From contig JAWKHL010000007.1 of the NCBI GenBank assembly GCA_041394845.1, forward strand, positions 186,001 to 250,000: a stretch of DNA of 64,000 nt, read 5' to 3'. The DNA comes from JAHCHG01 sp041394845. Its GTDB lineage: Bacteria; Acidobacteriota; Blastocatellia; Pyrinomonadales; Pyrinomonadaceae. A model generated the notes under the pieces. It saw only the letters and a program-made list of their open reading frames with translations, did no database searches and was not told where the DNA came from. The translations under genes and the position numbers were made by a program. Positions 1 through 8,140 of the stretch are shown in pieces (positions within the stretch are counted from its first letter, which is position 1; every line of letters starts with the position of its first letter).

Positions 1-254
1 ATCCAACCGCCGATCAGAGGCAGAAAGTAAACCGATGAAGCGTACAGACCGAAGATCGGTCCGGCGTAAGCGGGATCCCAGCCGAGGCCCCCTTTTTCAA
101 TGGCCGCCGTCATATACAAAAAGAGGATCGCCCGCATCCCGTAGTAACTGAAACGCTCCCACATTTCCGTGAAGAAAAGCGTCGAAAGCCCGGCAGGATG
201 TCCGAAAAAGCCTCTGGTTTCCACTTTTGCGGCCGAATCATGAACAGCACTCAT
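1..254 (-). CDS. POT/PTR2-family proton-dependent peptide transporter, N-terminal fragment
   Basis: This is the first 84 codons of a minus-strand gene that runs off the left edge of the window. The translation begins MSAVHDSAAK and soon contains GHPAGLSTLFFTEMWERFSY followed by YGMRAILFLYM. This is the N-terminal signature of proton-coupled oligopeptide transporters (POT/PTR2, MFS fold), including the ExxERFxYYG motif on the first transmembrane helix that is tied to proton coupling. The family imports di- and tripeptides across the inner membrane. The start is the ATG at 254-252; AAGGA lies a few bases upstream and fits a ribosome binding site. The fragment is too short to tell DtpA-like from other subgroups. 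The family call is firm; substrate is not determined. Confidence 0.9.
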   Translation of the reverse strand, partial: MSAVHDSAAKVETRGFFGHPAGLSTLFFTEMWERFSYYGMRAILFLYMTAAIEKGGLGWDPAYAGPIFGLYASSVYFLPLIGGW

Positions 255-547
255 ATTTTATTTCCTTATTTTTTGTTTGTATTTTGAAAAGAATTTGGCA
301 AAATATAACAGATTAGAGCCTGAAACTTAAAATTGTGTTGCCAGGTTATTAAAATAAACAAAGATAATCTAAGGATTTCGTCGAGTTATTCTCATAAAAT
401 ATCTGCAAATCTTCGGGATGCTGTTTTTTCCAAAAAGGCTCGGCGGCTTTCCGTTAAACTGAAAATCGAAATCAGCCGAATCACATTTTTGTGCGGAAAA
501 TATTTTCTGGTCAAAACAACTAAAAAGAGAGAGAGGTTTACAACAAA

Positions 548-901
548 ATGCTACTTGGAATTCTGGGGTTGGCGATCATAATCGTCGGATCGGTGCACGC
601 ATATCGAACTGCCAAAGAAAACGGACGGAATGCGGCCGGGTGGACTCTGGCCGTCATCGGTATCGGAATCGGGCTTCAATTTATCATTCCTTTTATAATC
701 GGTTTCATAATTGCCATCGTCATGTTTTCAAGAGGGAGTTCGGTGGAGGAAATACAGGAATCTGCGGCCCTTCCGGCAGTAATTATCAATGTTGTTTGTC
801 TTATTTTGAGCGTTCCCGCTATTCTTCTGGTGTTGAACTTTCTTGCCAGAGTTCCCGAAGAAACCCCTTTCGCGCCGCCGCCATCGCCGCCTGAGTTTTA
901 A
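548..901 (+). CDS. small integral membrane protein of unknown function
   Basis: A 117-residue protein that I do not recognise. It has three hydrophobic stretches: about residues 2-20, 31-60 (Ile/Gly-rich, long enough for a bent or double helix) and 76-98. A short Pro-rich tail (PFAPPPSPP) follows. It is therefore probably an inner-membrane protein with few exposed residues. An AGAGAGAGG purine run sits about 10 bases before the ATG and may be the ribosome binding site. The stop lies 19 bases before the start of the downstream cupin-like gene on the same strand, so the two are probably cotranscribed. No catalytic motif is visible. Confidence 0.6.
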   Translation: MLLGILGLAIIIVGSVHAYRTAKENGRNAAGWTLAVIGIGIGLQFIIPFIIGFIIAIVMFSRGSSVEEIQESAALPAVIINVVCLILSVPAILLVLNFLARVPEETPFAPPPSPPEF

Positions 902-920
902 ACAACCGGATCGATCTTTT

Positions 921-2192
921 ATGGAACAATTCAACCGAATCGGAGCCCAGTTGGAAAAACTCTGGCGCGATAAAAATTATGCCGAGGACGAATTCCCGGC
1001 TTTGGCGGCCGGGATTTTGGCGGAAGCGGCTTTGCCGGAAAAGATCTCGGCCTGGGACGTCATCGGCTGGACTCTCGGCCAGACTCAGCTTCCCGAACAA
1101 AAGGATCTCAAGGCCAATTTCGGCGATCCTCCGATCACGCTCTACAATTCGCCCCGTTTCCACATCGACGTTTACTTCTGGCTCGAAGGAACGACGGCCA
1201 TTCATCAGCACGCTTTCTGCGGGGCGTTTCAGGTTCTGCACGGCTCCAGCATCCACAGCTGGTACGAGTTCGAACTTCTCAACAAGATCAACGCCTTTAC
1301 CGAGGTCGGACGGATCAGTTTAAAACTCTGCGAATTGCTTGAGGTCGGCGACACCCAGCAGATCCTCGCCGGACGACAATATATTCACGGGTTGTTTCAT
1401 CTCGATCAGCCCTCGGCGACGATCGTCGTCAGGACGCACAAAAGCCCGCTTTACTTGCCGCAATATTCCTATCACAAGCCTTTTCTGGCGATCGATCCGT
1501 TTTTCGAAGAGGCCAACACGATCAAAAAGATCCAGTGTTTGACCGCGCTTTTTCGCTCCAATCATCCGGACACCGACAAATTCATCGGAGAGCTTTTGGA
1601 AGGAAGCGATTTTCAGACGACCTTTTCGATCCTCTCCACCGTCCGGCATTATCTCGGACAAAATCAACTCGATCGTTTGTTCAATCTGTCGGGGGCGACC
1701 GATCGGTTCGACGCGTTTCTGGAGATCGCCCGCCGTCGGCACGGCGAACCGGCCGATATTTTTCCGGCCGTCTTCGCCTGGCAGGAAACCATCGAAGAGA
1801 TCGTCAAACGCCGGAGTTACGTCAGCGAACCGGAACATCGGTTTTTTCTGGCTCTGCTGATGAACGTCGAGGGGCGGGACCGGATCTTTTCCCTGATCAG
1901 GGAGAGATTTCCCGAGGCCGATCCGCTGGAAAAAGTGCTGGATTGGGTCTTCGATCTGTCTCAGACGAGGGTCTTGGGGCTGAACGTGCCGAACGCTCTC
2001 GGCATCGCCGGTTTCGGCGATCTCGATCTTTTCATCCTCGAATGTCTTTTAAAGGGGATTCCTGAAGGAGAACTGCCGGCCGCTTTGCGGGCCGAATATC
2101 CGGCGGAACCGGCCGACGCTCTGGAAGCGGATCTCAGCCAAAAGTTGGCCACCATCAGACAGACGGCGATCTTCCGGCCGCTTCTGATCTGA
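921..2192 (+). CDS. cupin-like protein of unknown function
   Basis: A 423-residue soluble protein with no signal peptide. Residues about 75-185 look like a cupin-type beta barrel. A HIDVYFW strand is followed by IHQHAFCGAF with an HxH pair, then by GRQYIHGLFHLDQ and VVRTHKSP, which would supply further histidines for a metal site. Cysteine dioxygenase-like and other cupin oxygenases use such a layout, but I cannot assign a substrate. The C-terminal half is helical and carries no motif I know. I chose the ATG at 921 rather than upstream in-frame codons because the upstream reading frame overlaps the preceding gene and encodes an improbable Arg-rich stretch. Confidence 0.6.
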   Translation: MEQFNRIGAQLEKLWRDKNYAEDEFPALAAGILAEAALPEKISAWDVIGWTLGQTQLPEQKDLKANFGDPPITLYNSPRFHIDVYFWLEGTTAIHQHAFCGAFQVLHGSSIHSWYEFELLNKINAFTEVGRISLKLCELLEVGDTQQILAGRQYIHGLFHLDQPSATIVVRTHKSPLYLPQYSYHKPFLAIDPFFEEANTIKKIQCLTALFRSNHPDTDKFIGELLEGSDFQTTFSILSTVRHYLGQNQLDRLFNLSGATDRFDAFLEIARRRHGEPADIFPAVFAWQETIEEIVKRRSYVSEPEHRFFLALLMNVEGRDRIFSLIRERFPEADPLEKVLDWVFDLSQTRVLGLNVPNALGIAGFGDLDLFILECLLKGIPEGELPAALRAEYPAEPADALEADLSQKLATIRQTAIFRPLLI

Positions 2193-2215
2193 ACCGGGAG
2201 AACCGAAAAATCCGC

Positions 2216-2246
2216 TCATCCGAAAACCGAAATCCGAAATCGAACT
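2216..2246. repeat. short heptamer repeat (TCCGAAA type)
   Basis: Two to three copies of a degenerate 7-base unit (CCGAAAT) lie just after the cupin-like gene. This is one member of the window-wide TTTYGGA family in its complementary orientation. No inverted partner is seen nearby. Confidence 0.6.
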
Positions 2247-2287
2247 GTTGCATAATTTTCTCCCCGCGTATATCATCTCTGTTTCTT

Positions 2288-2740
2288 ATGCACTTTCGTT
2301 TCATCTGGGTCGGAAAAACAAGAGACAAAAACTGGCGGGCGTTGCAGGAAGAATATCTGCAGCGTCTTTCACATTTTGTCAAATTCGAGATCGTCGAGAT
2401 CAAGGACGGTGCCCGGCATGAAACCAAAGAAATTGAAGGCAAACGTATTTTGGAAAAACTGAATCAAAGCAGTTTCCTCTGCCTGCTCGACCTTAAGGGA
2501 CGAGCAATTTCTTCGTACCGGTTTGCCAAAGAAGTTGTGAAATGGCAAAATCGCGGTTTGAAAGAAATCGCCTTTGTCATCGGCGGTGCAGACGGTGTCT
2601 CTGAAGAGGTTGTCGAAAAGGCAGACTTTAGTTTATCTTTATCGGGTTTGACCTTTACGCATGAGATGGCACGGGTCATTTTGATCGAACAACTTTATCG
2701 TGCTTTTACAATAATCAAAGGGTTTCCATATCAAAAATGA
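2288..2740 (+). CDS. rlmH: 23S rRNA (pseudouridine1915-N3)-methyltransferase RlmH
   Basis: A 150-residue SPOUT-class methyltransferase that methylates N3 of pseudouridine 1915 in helix 69 of 23S rRNA, using SAM, on assembled 70S ribosomes. Family hallmarks are present: the N-terminal RFIWVGKTRD strand, LLDLKGRAISS, the SAM-binding knot loop FVIGGADGVSEEV (about residues 97-109) and the C-terminal block LTFTHEMARVILIEQLYRA followed by a GFPYQK end. The usual terminal His of PYHK is replaced by Gln here. Length matches the family (about 155). The stop overlaps the start of the next gene by four bases (ATGA), so translation is probably coupled. Confidence 0.95.
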   Translation: MHFRFIWVGKTRDKNWRALQEEYLQRLSHFVKFEIVEIKDGARHETKEIEGKRILEKLNQSSFLCLLDLKGRAISSYRFAKEVVKWQNRGLKEIAFVIGGADGVSEEVVEKADFSLSLSGLTFTHEMARVILIEQLYRAFTIIKGFPYQK

Positions 2741-3090
2741 ACGAATTAAATTTAGAAGAAATCAAAGAAAAACTTATCGCCGAGCGCGAACTTATCATTT
2801 CCAAGCTGAAGGAAAACGACCTTTCGATCGACGATTCGGAAACGCCCGATCCGGTCGATCTGGCCGTTAAGAATTACTCCAAGAACGTAATGATGGCTGT
2901 TTCGGAAAACGACAGTCGCCAGTTGATCCTGATCAACGAGGCTCTGGAGCGGATCGAGGACGACGAATACGGATTGTGTCAGAACTGCGAACAGCCGATC
3001 ATCGCCAAACGGCTCGATGCGATCCCCTGGGCGCGCTACTGTCTGAACTGTCAGGAATTGCAGGAACAGGGCTTGCTCGACGAAGATTAG
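2737..3090 (+). CDS. DksA/TraR-family C4 zinc finger protein
   Basis: A 117-residue protein with an N-terminal coiled-coil (residues about 5-75) and a C4 zinc finger near the C-terminus: CQNC, 17 residues, CLNC. The DPVDLA stretch and the YGLCQNC lead-in are typical of the DksA/TraR/YocK group. DksA proteins enter the secondary channel of RNA polymerase and tune initiation during starvation together with ppGpp. Short family members are often annotated only as TraR/DksA C4-type proteins, and I cannot tell whether this is a true DksA. The acidic tip expected on the coiled-coil of true DksA (DxxDxA) would be the DPVDLA-like region. It overlaps rlmH by four bases and is cotranscribed with it. Confidence 0.85.
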   Translation: MNELNLEEIKEKLIAERELIISKLKENDLSIDDSETPDPVDLAVKNYSKNVMMAVSENDSRQLILINEALERIEDDEYGLCQNCEQPIIAKRLDAIPWARYCLNCQELQEQGLLDED

Positions 3091-3103
3091 TTTTCAGGCT
3101 AAA

Positions 3104-3301
3104 TAAAGTGAAAAGCAAAAGTAAAAGGGCAAAAGTGAAAAAGCTCTCTCGCTGAAGGAAAAGCCTTTTATTTTGATAAGTTTTTATCAATGAACCCTGC
3201 CGGAGGTTGCGGTTTTAGAGAAACCTTGCCCGCCCTAATAGAGTTTCGCCCTTTTGCTTTTTACGATTTCACTTTTTCACTCTTAAACTTTTTCAACTTT
3301 T
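3104..3301. repeat. paired A-rich and T-rich short repeats flanking an intergenic gap
   Basis: The left arm (3104-3142) is a run of GTGAAAA/GCAAAAG-type units. The right arm (about 3248-3301) is its approximate reverse complement (CCCTTTTGC, TTTCACTTTTTCAC). About 100 bases separate them. This has the same inverted-pair architecture as the other heptamer arrays in this window, in another sequence family. Confidence 0.5.
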
Positions 3302-3338
3302 TGACTTTGCATCTTATTCACCTTCACCGGAGTAAGCA

Positions 3339-4061
3339 ATGTGGCGGAAAATAATCGATCCTCTTTTAACCCTCGCCTATCCCCAAACCTGTCACTGTTG
3401 CGGCCAGAGCGTCGAAGAGTCCTCCGACGGCGTCGTCTGCCGATCCTGCTGGAAAAAGACCCCGGTCTTGTCGGGCCGGGAAACCATCTGTCATAAATGC
3501 GGCGCTTTTTTGAGCGAAAGACCGGCGGCGGCAAAGACCTTCTGTCATCGTTGCGACGGGGATTTTTACGATCGGGCCGTGGCGGCCGGATTTTACCGGC
3601 TCGGTCTTTCGGCTTCGATCCTTCATCTCAAACGCGAACCGGTTCTGCCCGAGAGGGTGCGCCGGATCTTTCTGAAAAGATTCGAAACGGCCGGTTTCCC
3701 CGACCTGGATCTGATCATTCCGGTTCCGCTTTCGCGGCGGCGCTTTCGAGAGCGCGGTTTTAATCAGGCGGGAATTCCGGCCGGGATCCTGGCCCGGAAA
3801 ACGGGTTTACACCTCGATGAACTTAGCCTCGTCCGTCGGGCAGACACTCCGGTTCACCGCGCCGGAATGGATCGCAAGGCCCGCGCCATGAGCGTCGAAA
3901 ACGCGTTTGCGGTCAAACGCGAAAGATTTATCGAAGGCCGGAAGGTATTGTTGGTCGATGATGTTTACACTTCGGGAGCGACGGTTTCAAATTGCGCCGG
4001 GGTTTTAAGAAAAGCGGGCGCCGAGTGCGTCTTCGTCCTGACATTGGCTCGGGCCGATTGA
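3339..4061 (+). CDS. ComF-family phosphoribosyltransferase-like protein
   Basis: A 240-residue double zinc ribbon plus phosphoribosyltransferase protein of the ComF/GntX family. The N-terminal third has four CxxC pairs (CHCC, CRSC, CHKC, CHRC, residues about 18-71) that should bind zinc. The C-terminal half contains IPVPLSRRRFRERGFNQA and the PRPP-binding loop VLLVDDVYTSGAT (about residues 204-216). In Bacillus ComFC is needed for DNA uptake; in many bacteria the role is unknown but linked to DNA uptake or use. No other competence gene is nearby. The ATG at 3339 follows CCGGAGTAAGCA, a usable ribosome binding site. Confidence 0.88.
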   Translation: MWRKIIDPLLTLAYPQTCHCCGQSVEESSDGVVCRSCWKKTPVLSGRETICHKCGAFLSERPAAAKTFCHRCDGDFYDRAVAAGFYRLGLSASILHLKREPVLPERVRRIFLKRFETAGFPDLDLIIPVPLSRRRFRERGFNQAGIPAGILARKTGLHLDELSLVRRADTPVHRAGMDRKARAMSVENAFAVKRERFIEGRKVLLVDDVYTSGATVSNCAGVLRKAGAECVFVLTLARAD

Positions 4062-4110
4062 TCAGTACACGGAGCGGTAGCGATGTGGTCGATCCAATGT
4101 TAGTCAACAC

Positions 4111-4150
4111 GCAAAGCGGTAGCGACGTGGCCATGTCGCTACCGCTTTGC
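4111..4150. terminator. perfect 16-bp inverted repeat between convergent genes
   Basis: A 16-base arm (GCAAAGCGGTAGCGAC) and its exact complement are separated by 8 bases. The hairpin lies between the plus-strand comF-like gene and the minus-strand sugar dehydrogenase gene, where a bidirectional terminator is expected, but it lacks a T-tract. A second partial copy of the arm (GGAGCGGTAGCGATGTGG) sits just upstream at about 4071-4088, which suggests that it belongs to a repeat family. Confidence 0.6.
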
Positions 4151-4157
4151 GCACTGA

Positions 4158-6140
4158 TTACGGTCGGTCGAAGGCCGGAGCCGGTTGATCGCCGTCCGAG
4201 CCGAACTGGACGATATTGACGCCGCCGGTATTCGACTGGGTCAGATACCAGACGCCTTCCGAAGGTCGGAAAACTCCGATGTCTTCGCGGTGGTCGCCGT
4301 CATAATCTCCGGTCGTCGGAACGTCCCCGTCGAGACCGAATTGCATGATCGTGGCCGAGCCGTCATCGCTGTTAAGCAGGTACCAGACGCCCTCCGAGGG
4401 CCGGAAGACCCCGATGTCGGTGCGGCCGTCGCCGTCGTAATCTCCGGTCGCCGGAATGTCGCCGTCGGAGCCGAACTGAACAACGGAAAAATCAGGGCTT
4501 CCGCTGATCAGACGATACCAGACGCCGGTCGAAGGCCGAAAGACCCCGATGTCGTCGCGCCCGTCCCCGTTGTAGTCGCCGACCACCGGAACATCTCCGT
4601 CGGCGCCGAATTGGGTGATCTGAGCCTGAGGATTGGAACTCCTCAAAATGTACCAGACGCCCTCCGAGGGCCGGAAAACCCCGATGTCGGCCATCGTGTC
4701 GCCGTCGAAATCGCCGGCCGCCGGAATGTCGCCCGGCGCGCCGAATTGAGTGATCCCGACCGTGTTGTCGCTGCTCCGGAAATGATACCAGGTGCCTTCC
4801 GAAGGCCGGAACACTCCGAGATCGGTCCGGCTGTCGCCGTCGAAATCCTCGGGCGTCGGAACGTCGGTGTCGAGGCCGAACTGCTGAATCAGGAACGAGC
4901 CGTCGGAACTGTTGATGGCGTACCAGACGCCGGTCGAGGGCCGGTAAACGGAGATGTCGGTCCGGGCGTCGCCGTCGAAATCGGCGTTGGCGTTATTGGT
5001 CAGCGGCTCGGTGTTGATGATCTTCTCGACCGTCCCGCCGAGGCCGACCAGATAGAGTTCGCCCGCTTCGTCCTCGCCGAACGACGAAATGCTCCGGCCG
5101 GTGGCAAAAAGTCTGACCGACTGCGTGCCGTCCCAGATAAACAGTTCGCCCGAACAAAAATCGCCGTAGGTGTAGGTTCCCGATGGAAATGTCCCCTGAG
5201 TCCCGCGATAGATGTAACCGCCGGTGATCGAGCATTTGCCGCCGGCGTGGGTGTAGGTGTCGATCGGCGGGATAAAATTGGCCGGATTGCAAAGCCCCGG
5301 ATCGTTGTTGGTGCAACTGTTTCCTTCGAAGATCCGCCAGCCGTAATTTCCGCCATTGACGATGATGTCGAACTCCTCGATCGCGTTCTGTCCGACATCG
5401 CCGGCCCAGAGCTGATTGGTGCCGCCCCGGTCGAACGACCAGCGGAAGGGGTTTCTCAAACCGTAGGCGTAAATCTCGTCGGCGCCGTTTACGCCGACAA
5501 AAGGATTGTCGGGCGGAATGGTGTAGGGCGGAGCGGTCATCGAGCCGGAAACATCGGGAGCGATCCGGAGCATCTTGCCGAGCAGGCTGTTGATGTTCTG
5601 AGCGCGGTTGTTGGGGTCGTTGCCCGAACCGCCGTCGCCCATCCCGATATAAAGATAGCCGTCGGGGCCGAATTCGACCATCCCGCCGTTGTGATTGGAA
5701 AAATCCTGCGAGATGGTGATGATGATCCGTTCGGAATTGATGTCGCCGACCGTGTTGTTGTTGGTCGCCGTGTAGCGGGCGACGACCGTCGCCCCGTCGC
5801 TCTGGCGCGTGTAATTGACGAAGAAATAATGATTGGTTTCAAACTCCGGATGAAACGTCAAACCCAAAAGCCCGCGTTCGCTGCCGGTTTGACTGACCTT
5901 CGAAGCCAGATTGATGAAATTTGACGGAGTCGTCGAACCCGGTTCGACCACTCTGATCAGTCCGCGCTGTTCGACGACGAAAACCCGGTTTGTCCCGTCC
6001 TTGGCGTTGGTCAAAAAGAGCGGCGAGCTGAGACCTGACAAAAAAGGCTGAAGTGCGATGGTCGTTTGCCCGAAAACGCCGATCGTCAGAAAAACCGTCA
6101 AAACTATTGCCGAAAACGCCGATAGATAAATTTTTTTCAT
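4158..6140 (-). CDS. secreted PQQ-dependent sugar dehydrogenase-like protein with C-terminal FG-GAP/VCBS-like repeats
   Basis: A 660-residue protein with a signal peptide (residues 1-24, ending VFGQ). Residues about 28-375 match the GSDH (glucose/sorbosone dehydrogenase) beta-propeller family. Supporting stretches are SGLSSPLFLTNAKD, RGLLGLTFHPEF, NHNGGMVEFGPDGYLYIGMG, where the His lies in the catalytic region, and YGLRNPFRWSFD. The rest (about 389-660) consists of six 45-residue repeats built on D(F/Y)DGDxxxDIGVFRPSEGVWY, calcium-binding FG-GAP/VCBS-type blades. The enzyme would oxidise soluble sugars in the periplasm or outside the cell using PQQ. The repeats probably form a second propeller for binding or adhesion. 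It converges on the comF-like gene. Confidence 0.85.
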   Translation of the reverse strand: MKKIYLSAFSAIVLTVFLTIGVFGQTTIALQPFLSGLSSPLFLTNAKDGTNRVFVVEQRGLIRVVEPGSTTPSNFINLASKVSQTGSERGLLGLTFHPEFETNHYFFVNYTRQSDGATVVARYTATNNNTVGDINSERIIITISQDFSNHNGGMVEFGPDGYLYIGMGDGGSGNDPNNRAQNINSLLGKMLRIAPDVSGSMTAPPYTIPPDNPFVGVNGADEIYAYGLRNPFRWSFDRGGTNQLWAGDVGQNAIEEFDIIVNGGNYGWRIFEGNSCTNNDPGLCNPANFIPPIDTYTHAGGKCSITGGYIYRGTQGTFPSGTYTYGDFCSGELFIWDGTQSVRLFATGRSISSFGEDEAGELYLVGLGGTVEKIINTEPLTNNANADFDGDARTDISVYRPSTGVWYAINSSDGSFLIQQFGLDTDVPTPEDFDGDSRTDLGVFRPSEGTWYHFRSSDNTVGITQFGAPGDIPAAGDFDGDTMADIGVFRPSEGVWYILRSSNPQAQITQFGADGDVPVVGDYNGDGRDDIGVFRPSTGVWYRLISGSPDFSVVQFGSDGDIPATGDYDGDGRTDIGVFRPSEGVWYLLNSDDGSATIMQFGLDGDVPTTGDYDGDHREDIGVFRPSEGVWYLTQSNTGGVNIVQFGSDGDQPAPAFDRP

Positions 6141-6169
6141 TGTATTTTAACTTCCCTTATTCTGATTGT

Positions 6170-6631
6170 TCATTTACTGCCCAGACCGATACAGGTTTTC
6201 GCTTCGCCCAATTTTTCCAGATCGTCCTTCAGATCGCCGAAGTCGTTTTTCATCGACTTGGTCCGCGAACATCTCCGGTCGAAGAGCTTCCCGCTCTCTT
6301 CGTCCGCCTCGGCGAAAATCAGATAGCTTTCGCCCTTTTCGAACTGCGCCTGAAAGCGGGGAGTCTCATAGACGTAGATCTTGATCTTTTTGCCTTCGAC
6401 GCCCTTCCAGTATTTTTCGACTTCGAATTCAAAGACCTTGACCCCGCCTTCGGTCTTTTGGTTCAGGACCCGGCCGACGAAAACTGCCTCCGCCCGCTCA
6501 AAAGCGTCGTCGATTTTCGGAATGGCGCATTTGACCGGCACCGGCATTTCTTTGACGCAAGCGCTGTGCAGATCGGTCGGAAAAAGAAATACGGAAAGGG
6601 TTAGGAAAATAAGCGAAACGATTTTTTTCAT
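6170..6631 (-). CDS. small secreted protein, TIMP/netrin-like fold suspected
   Basis: A 153-residue exported protein. The start at 6631 gives a clean signal peptide (MKKIVSLIFLTLSVFLFPTD) and has AGGAG about 8 bases upstream, so I prefer it to in-frame codons further up. The mature part has the pattern AEAVFVGRVL, FEFEVEKYWKGVEGKKIKIY, FEKGESYLIFAEAD and a late CSRTKSM. Small secreted OB-fold proteins of the tissue-inhibitor/netrin type share this layout and are common in this kind of genome. Three cysteines follow the signal peptide region and could form disulfides. Function is unknown. It lies just upstream of the dehydrogenase on the same strand, with a 29-base gap. Confidence 0.65.
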   Translation of the reverse strand: MKKIVSLIFLTLSVFLFPTDLHSACVKEMPVPVKCAIPKIDDAFERAEAVFVGRVLNQKTEGGVKVFEFEVEKYWKGVEGKKIKIYVYETPRFQAQFEKGESYLIFAEADEESGKLFDRRCSRTKSMKNDFGDLKDDLEKLGEAKTCIGLGSK

Positions 6632-6798
6632 CTGTCCGGTCTCCTGAAATTTAAGCAAACTGCCGCCGATGGACGAAAAAACTTCAAGAAACATCGGTCG
6701 GCTTTGGTTGTGTGTTTTGAAATTTTTCAAACGAGGGTAAAACCATCATAACTTTCAAAAGCCTTTTTAGGCAACAGCGATCTCAAAGCGGAGCCAGA

Positions 6799-6889
6799 TT
6801 GCGATTTCGGATTTCGGATTTCGGATTTCGGATTGATTTTCTGCTGAATAAAAATCCAAAATCCGAAATCCGAAATCCGAAATCGTCAC
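6799..6889. repeat. inverted pair of TTTCGGA heptamer arrays
   Basis: Four tandem TTTCGGA units (6803-6833) are followed by a short spacer and by four units in the opposite orientation (6847-6885), so the two arms can form a long hairpin. It lies directly downstream of tsaD and may serve as its 3' end structure. It is the cleanest example of the heptamer family in the window. Confidence 0.9.
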
Positions 6890-7962
6890 AGTCGATACCG
6901 CACTTTTTTCTTTCTTAATTTCTCGTCCTCGACGTCGAGGTTCTGCAATCGCATGGTGACGTCGGCCGTCATCCTGAGATCGGCGCGTTCGCCGCGTTCG
7001 AGATGAAAGTCGCCGGCCGCCGCGATCATCGCCGCGTTGTCGGTGGAAAGATGTTTGGAGGGGAAGTAAACCGGCAGATCGAGTTTCCGGGCGAGTTTTT
7101 CCGATGCCTCACGCAGGGCCAGATTGCAGGCCACGCCGCCCGCCACGATCAATGTTTTCGGTTTCAACTCCGCCGCCAGACGCTCGACGTTCTTTAGCAG
7201 GGATTTGACCACCGTATTTTGAAAACCGGCGGCGATGTCCGCGATTTCCGGCGAAAGCCCCTCGCCGTTTTTGACCGGCTTGACGTCGTTTTCGCGCAGG
7301 TGGCGCATGACGGCGGTCTTCAATCCGCTGAAACTGAAATCGGGCCGGCCGTCGCTGATCTTGGCGATCGGGAACTTGATCTTTTCGGGGTCGCCGTCGC
7401 GGGCGATCCTTTCGATGACGGGGCCGCCCGGATATTCCAGACCGAGCATCTTGGCGACTTTGTCAAAGGCCTCGCCGGCGGCATCGTCGCGGGTTCGGGA
7501 GACGACCTTGTATTGACCTTCGGCCGGGATGAAAAAGAGGTTGGTGTGCCCGCCCGAGACGATCAGGGCCAGCGCCGGGTACTGGATCGGCGGGTTTTCG
7601 AAAACGACCGAATAGACGTGGCCTTCGATGTGATTGACGCCGATAAAAGGAATGTCCATCCCCCAGGCCAGCGCCTTGGCGTAACAAACCCCGACCAGCA
7701 GCGAGCCGATCAATCCCGGCCCCTGGGTGACGGCGACCGCTTCGATCTCCCTGAGATCGACCCCGGCCCGCGCCAGAGCCTCTTTGACGATCGGTTCGAT
7801 CTTTTCCAGATGATCGCGGGCCGCCAGTTCGGGCACGACCCCGCCGTATGGACGATGAAGTTCGACCTGCGAAGAGATGACCGACGAAAGAATCTGACGG
7901 CCGTCTTTGACCACGGCGGCGGCCGTCTCGTCGCAGGAACTTTCGATTCCGAGTACCAGCAT
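6886..7962 (-). CDS. tsaD: tRNA N6-adenosine threonylcarbamoyltransferase TsaD
   Basis: A 358-residue ASKHA-fold protein, the catalytic subunit that moves threonylcarbamoyl from TC-AMP to A37 of ANN-decoding tRNAs, working with TsaB and TsaE. Diagnostic stretches are the N-terminal LGIESSCDETAAAVV, PELAARDHLEKI, the metal-binding VNHIEGHVYS (HxxxH, about residues 111-115), IVSGGHTNLF and VAGGVACN. Length and termini match the family. No tsaB or tsaE is in the window. Heptamer arrays sit on both sides of the gene, and the start codon is only some tens of bases from the upstream array. Confidence 0.96.
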   Translation of the reverse strand: MLVLGIESSCDETAAAVVKDGRQILSSVISSQVELHRPYGGVVPELAARDHLEKIEPIVKEALARAGVDLREIEAVAVTQGPGLIGSLLVGVCYAKALAWGMDIPFIGVNHIEGHVYSVVFENPPIQYPALALIVSGGHTNLFFIPAEGQYKVVSRTRDDAAGEAFDKVAKMLGLEYPGGPVIERIARDGDPEKIKFPIAKISDGRPDFSFSGLKTAVMRHLRENDVKPVKNGEGLSPEIADIAAGFQNTVVKSLLKNVERLAAELKPKTLIVAGGVACNLALREASEKLARKLDLPVYFPSKHLSTDNAAMIAAAGDFHLERGERADLRMTADVTMRLQNLDVEDEKLRKKKVRYRL

Positions 7963-7969
7963 AATAAAC

Positions 7970-8137
7970 GGTGAGCGGTAAGCAGTGAGCGGTGAGCAGT
8001 TTATTAATCGCTTGAAAAATCAAATTGCTCGCCCTCGTCCGCCGCTCCGAATTTATTATACAGAAAACAATGCCTGACCGCTCAATCTGAAAACAACCGC
8101 TCACCGCTCACTGCCCACTCTAAAAAAACTGCCCACT
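7970..8137. repeat. inverted pair of GTGAGCR heptamer arrays
   Basis: The left arm (about 7971-8002) reads as GTGAGCG/GTAAGCA/GTGAGCG/GTGAGCA. The right arm (about 8099-8137) is its complement (CCGCTCA, CTGCCCA units). The pair fills the gap between tsaD and the TamA-like gene. The GTGAGCR family recurs at 11366, 11646, 17005 and 33814-33955. Confidence 0.85.
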
Positions 8138-8140
8138 GTC

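Noticed and set aside
4185..5924. Long plus-strand frame opposite the sugar dehydrogenase.
   Set aside because: It is a shadow of the repeat-rich dehydrogenase gene; its own repeats merely mirror the FG-GAP units.
6799..6889. Tandem heptamers considered as a CRISPR array.
   Set aside because: Units are 7 bases without spacers, and no cas gene is present anywhere in the window.
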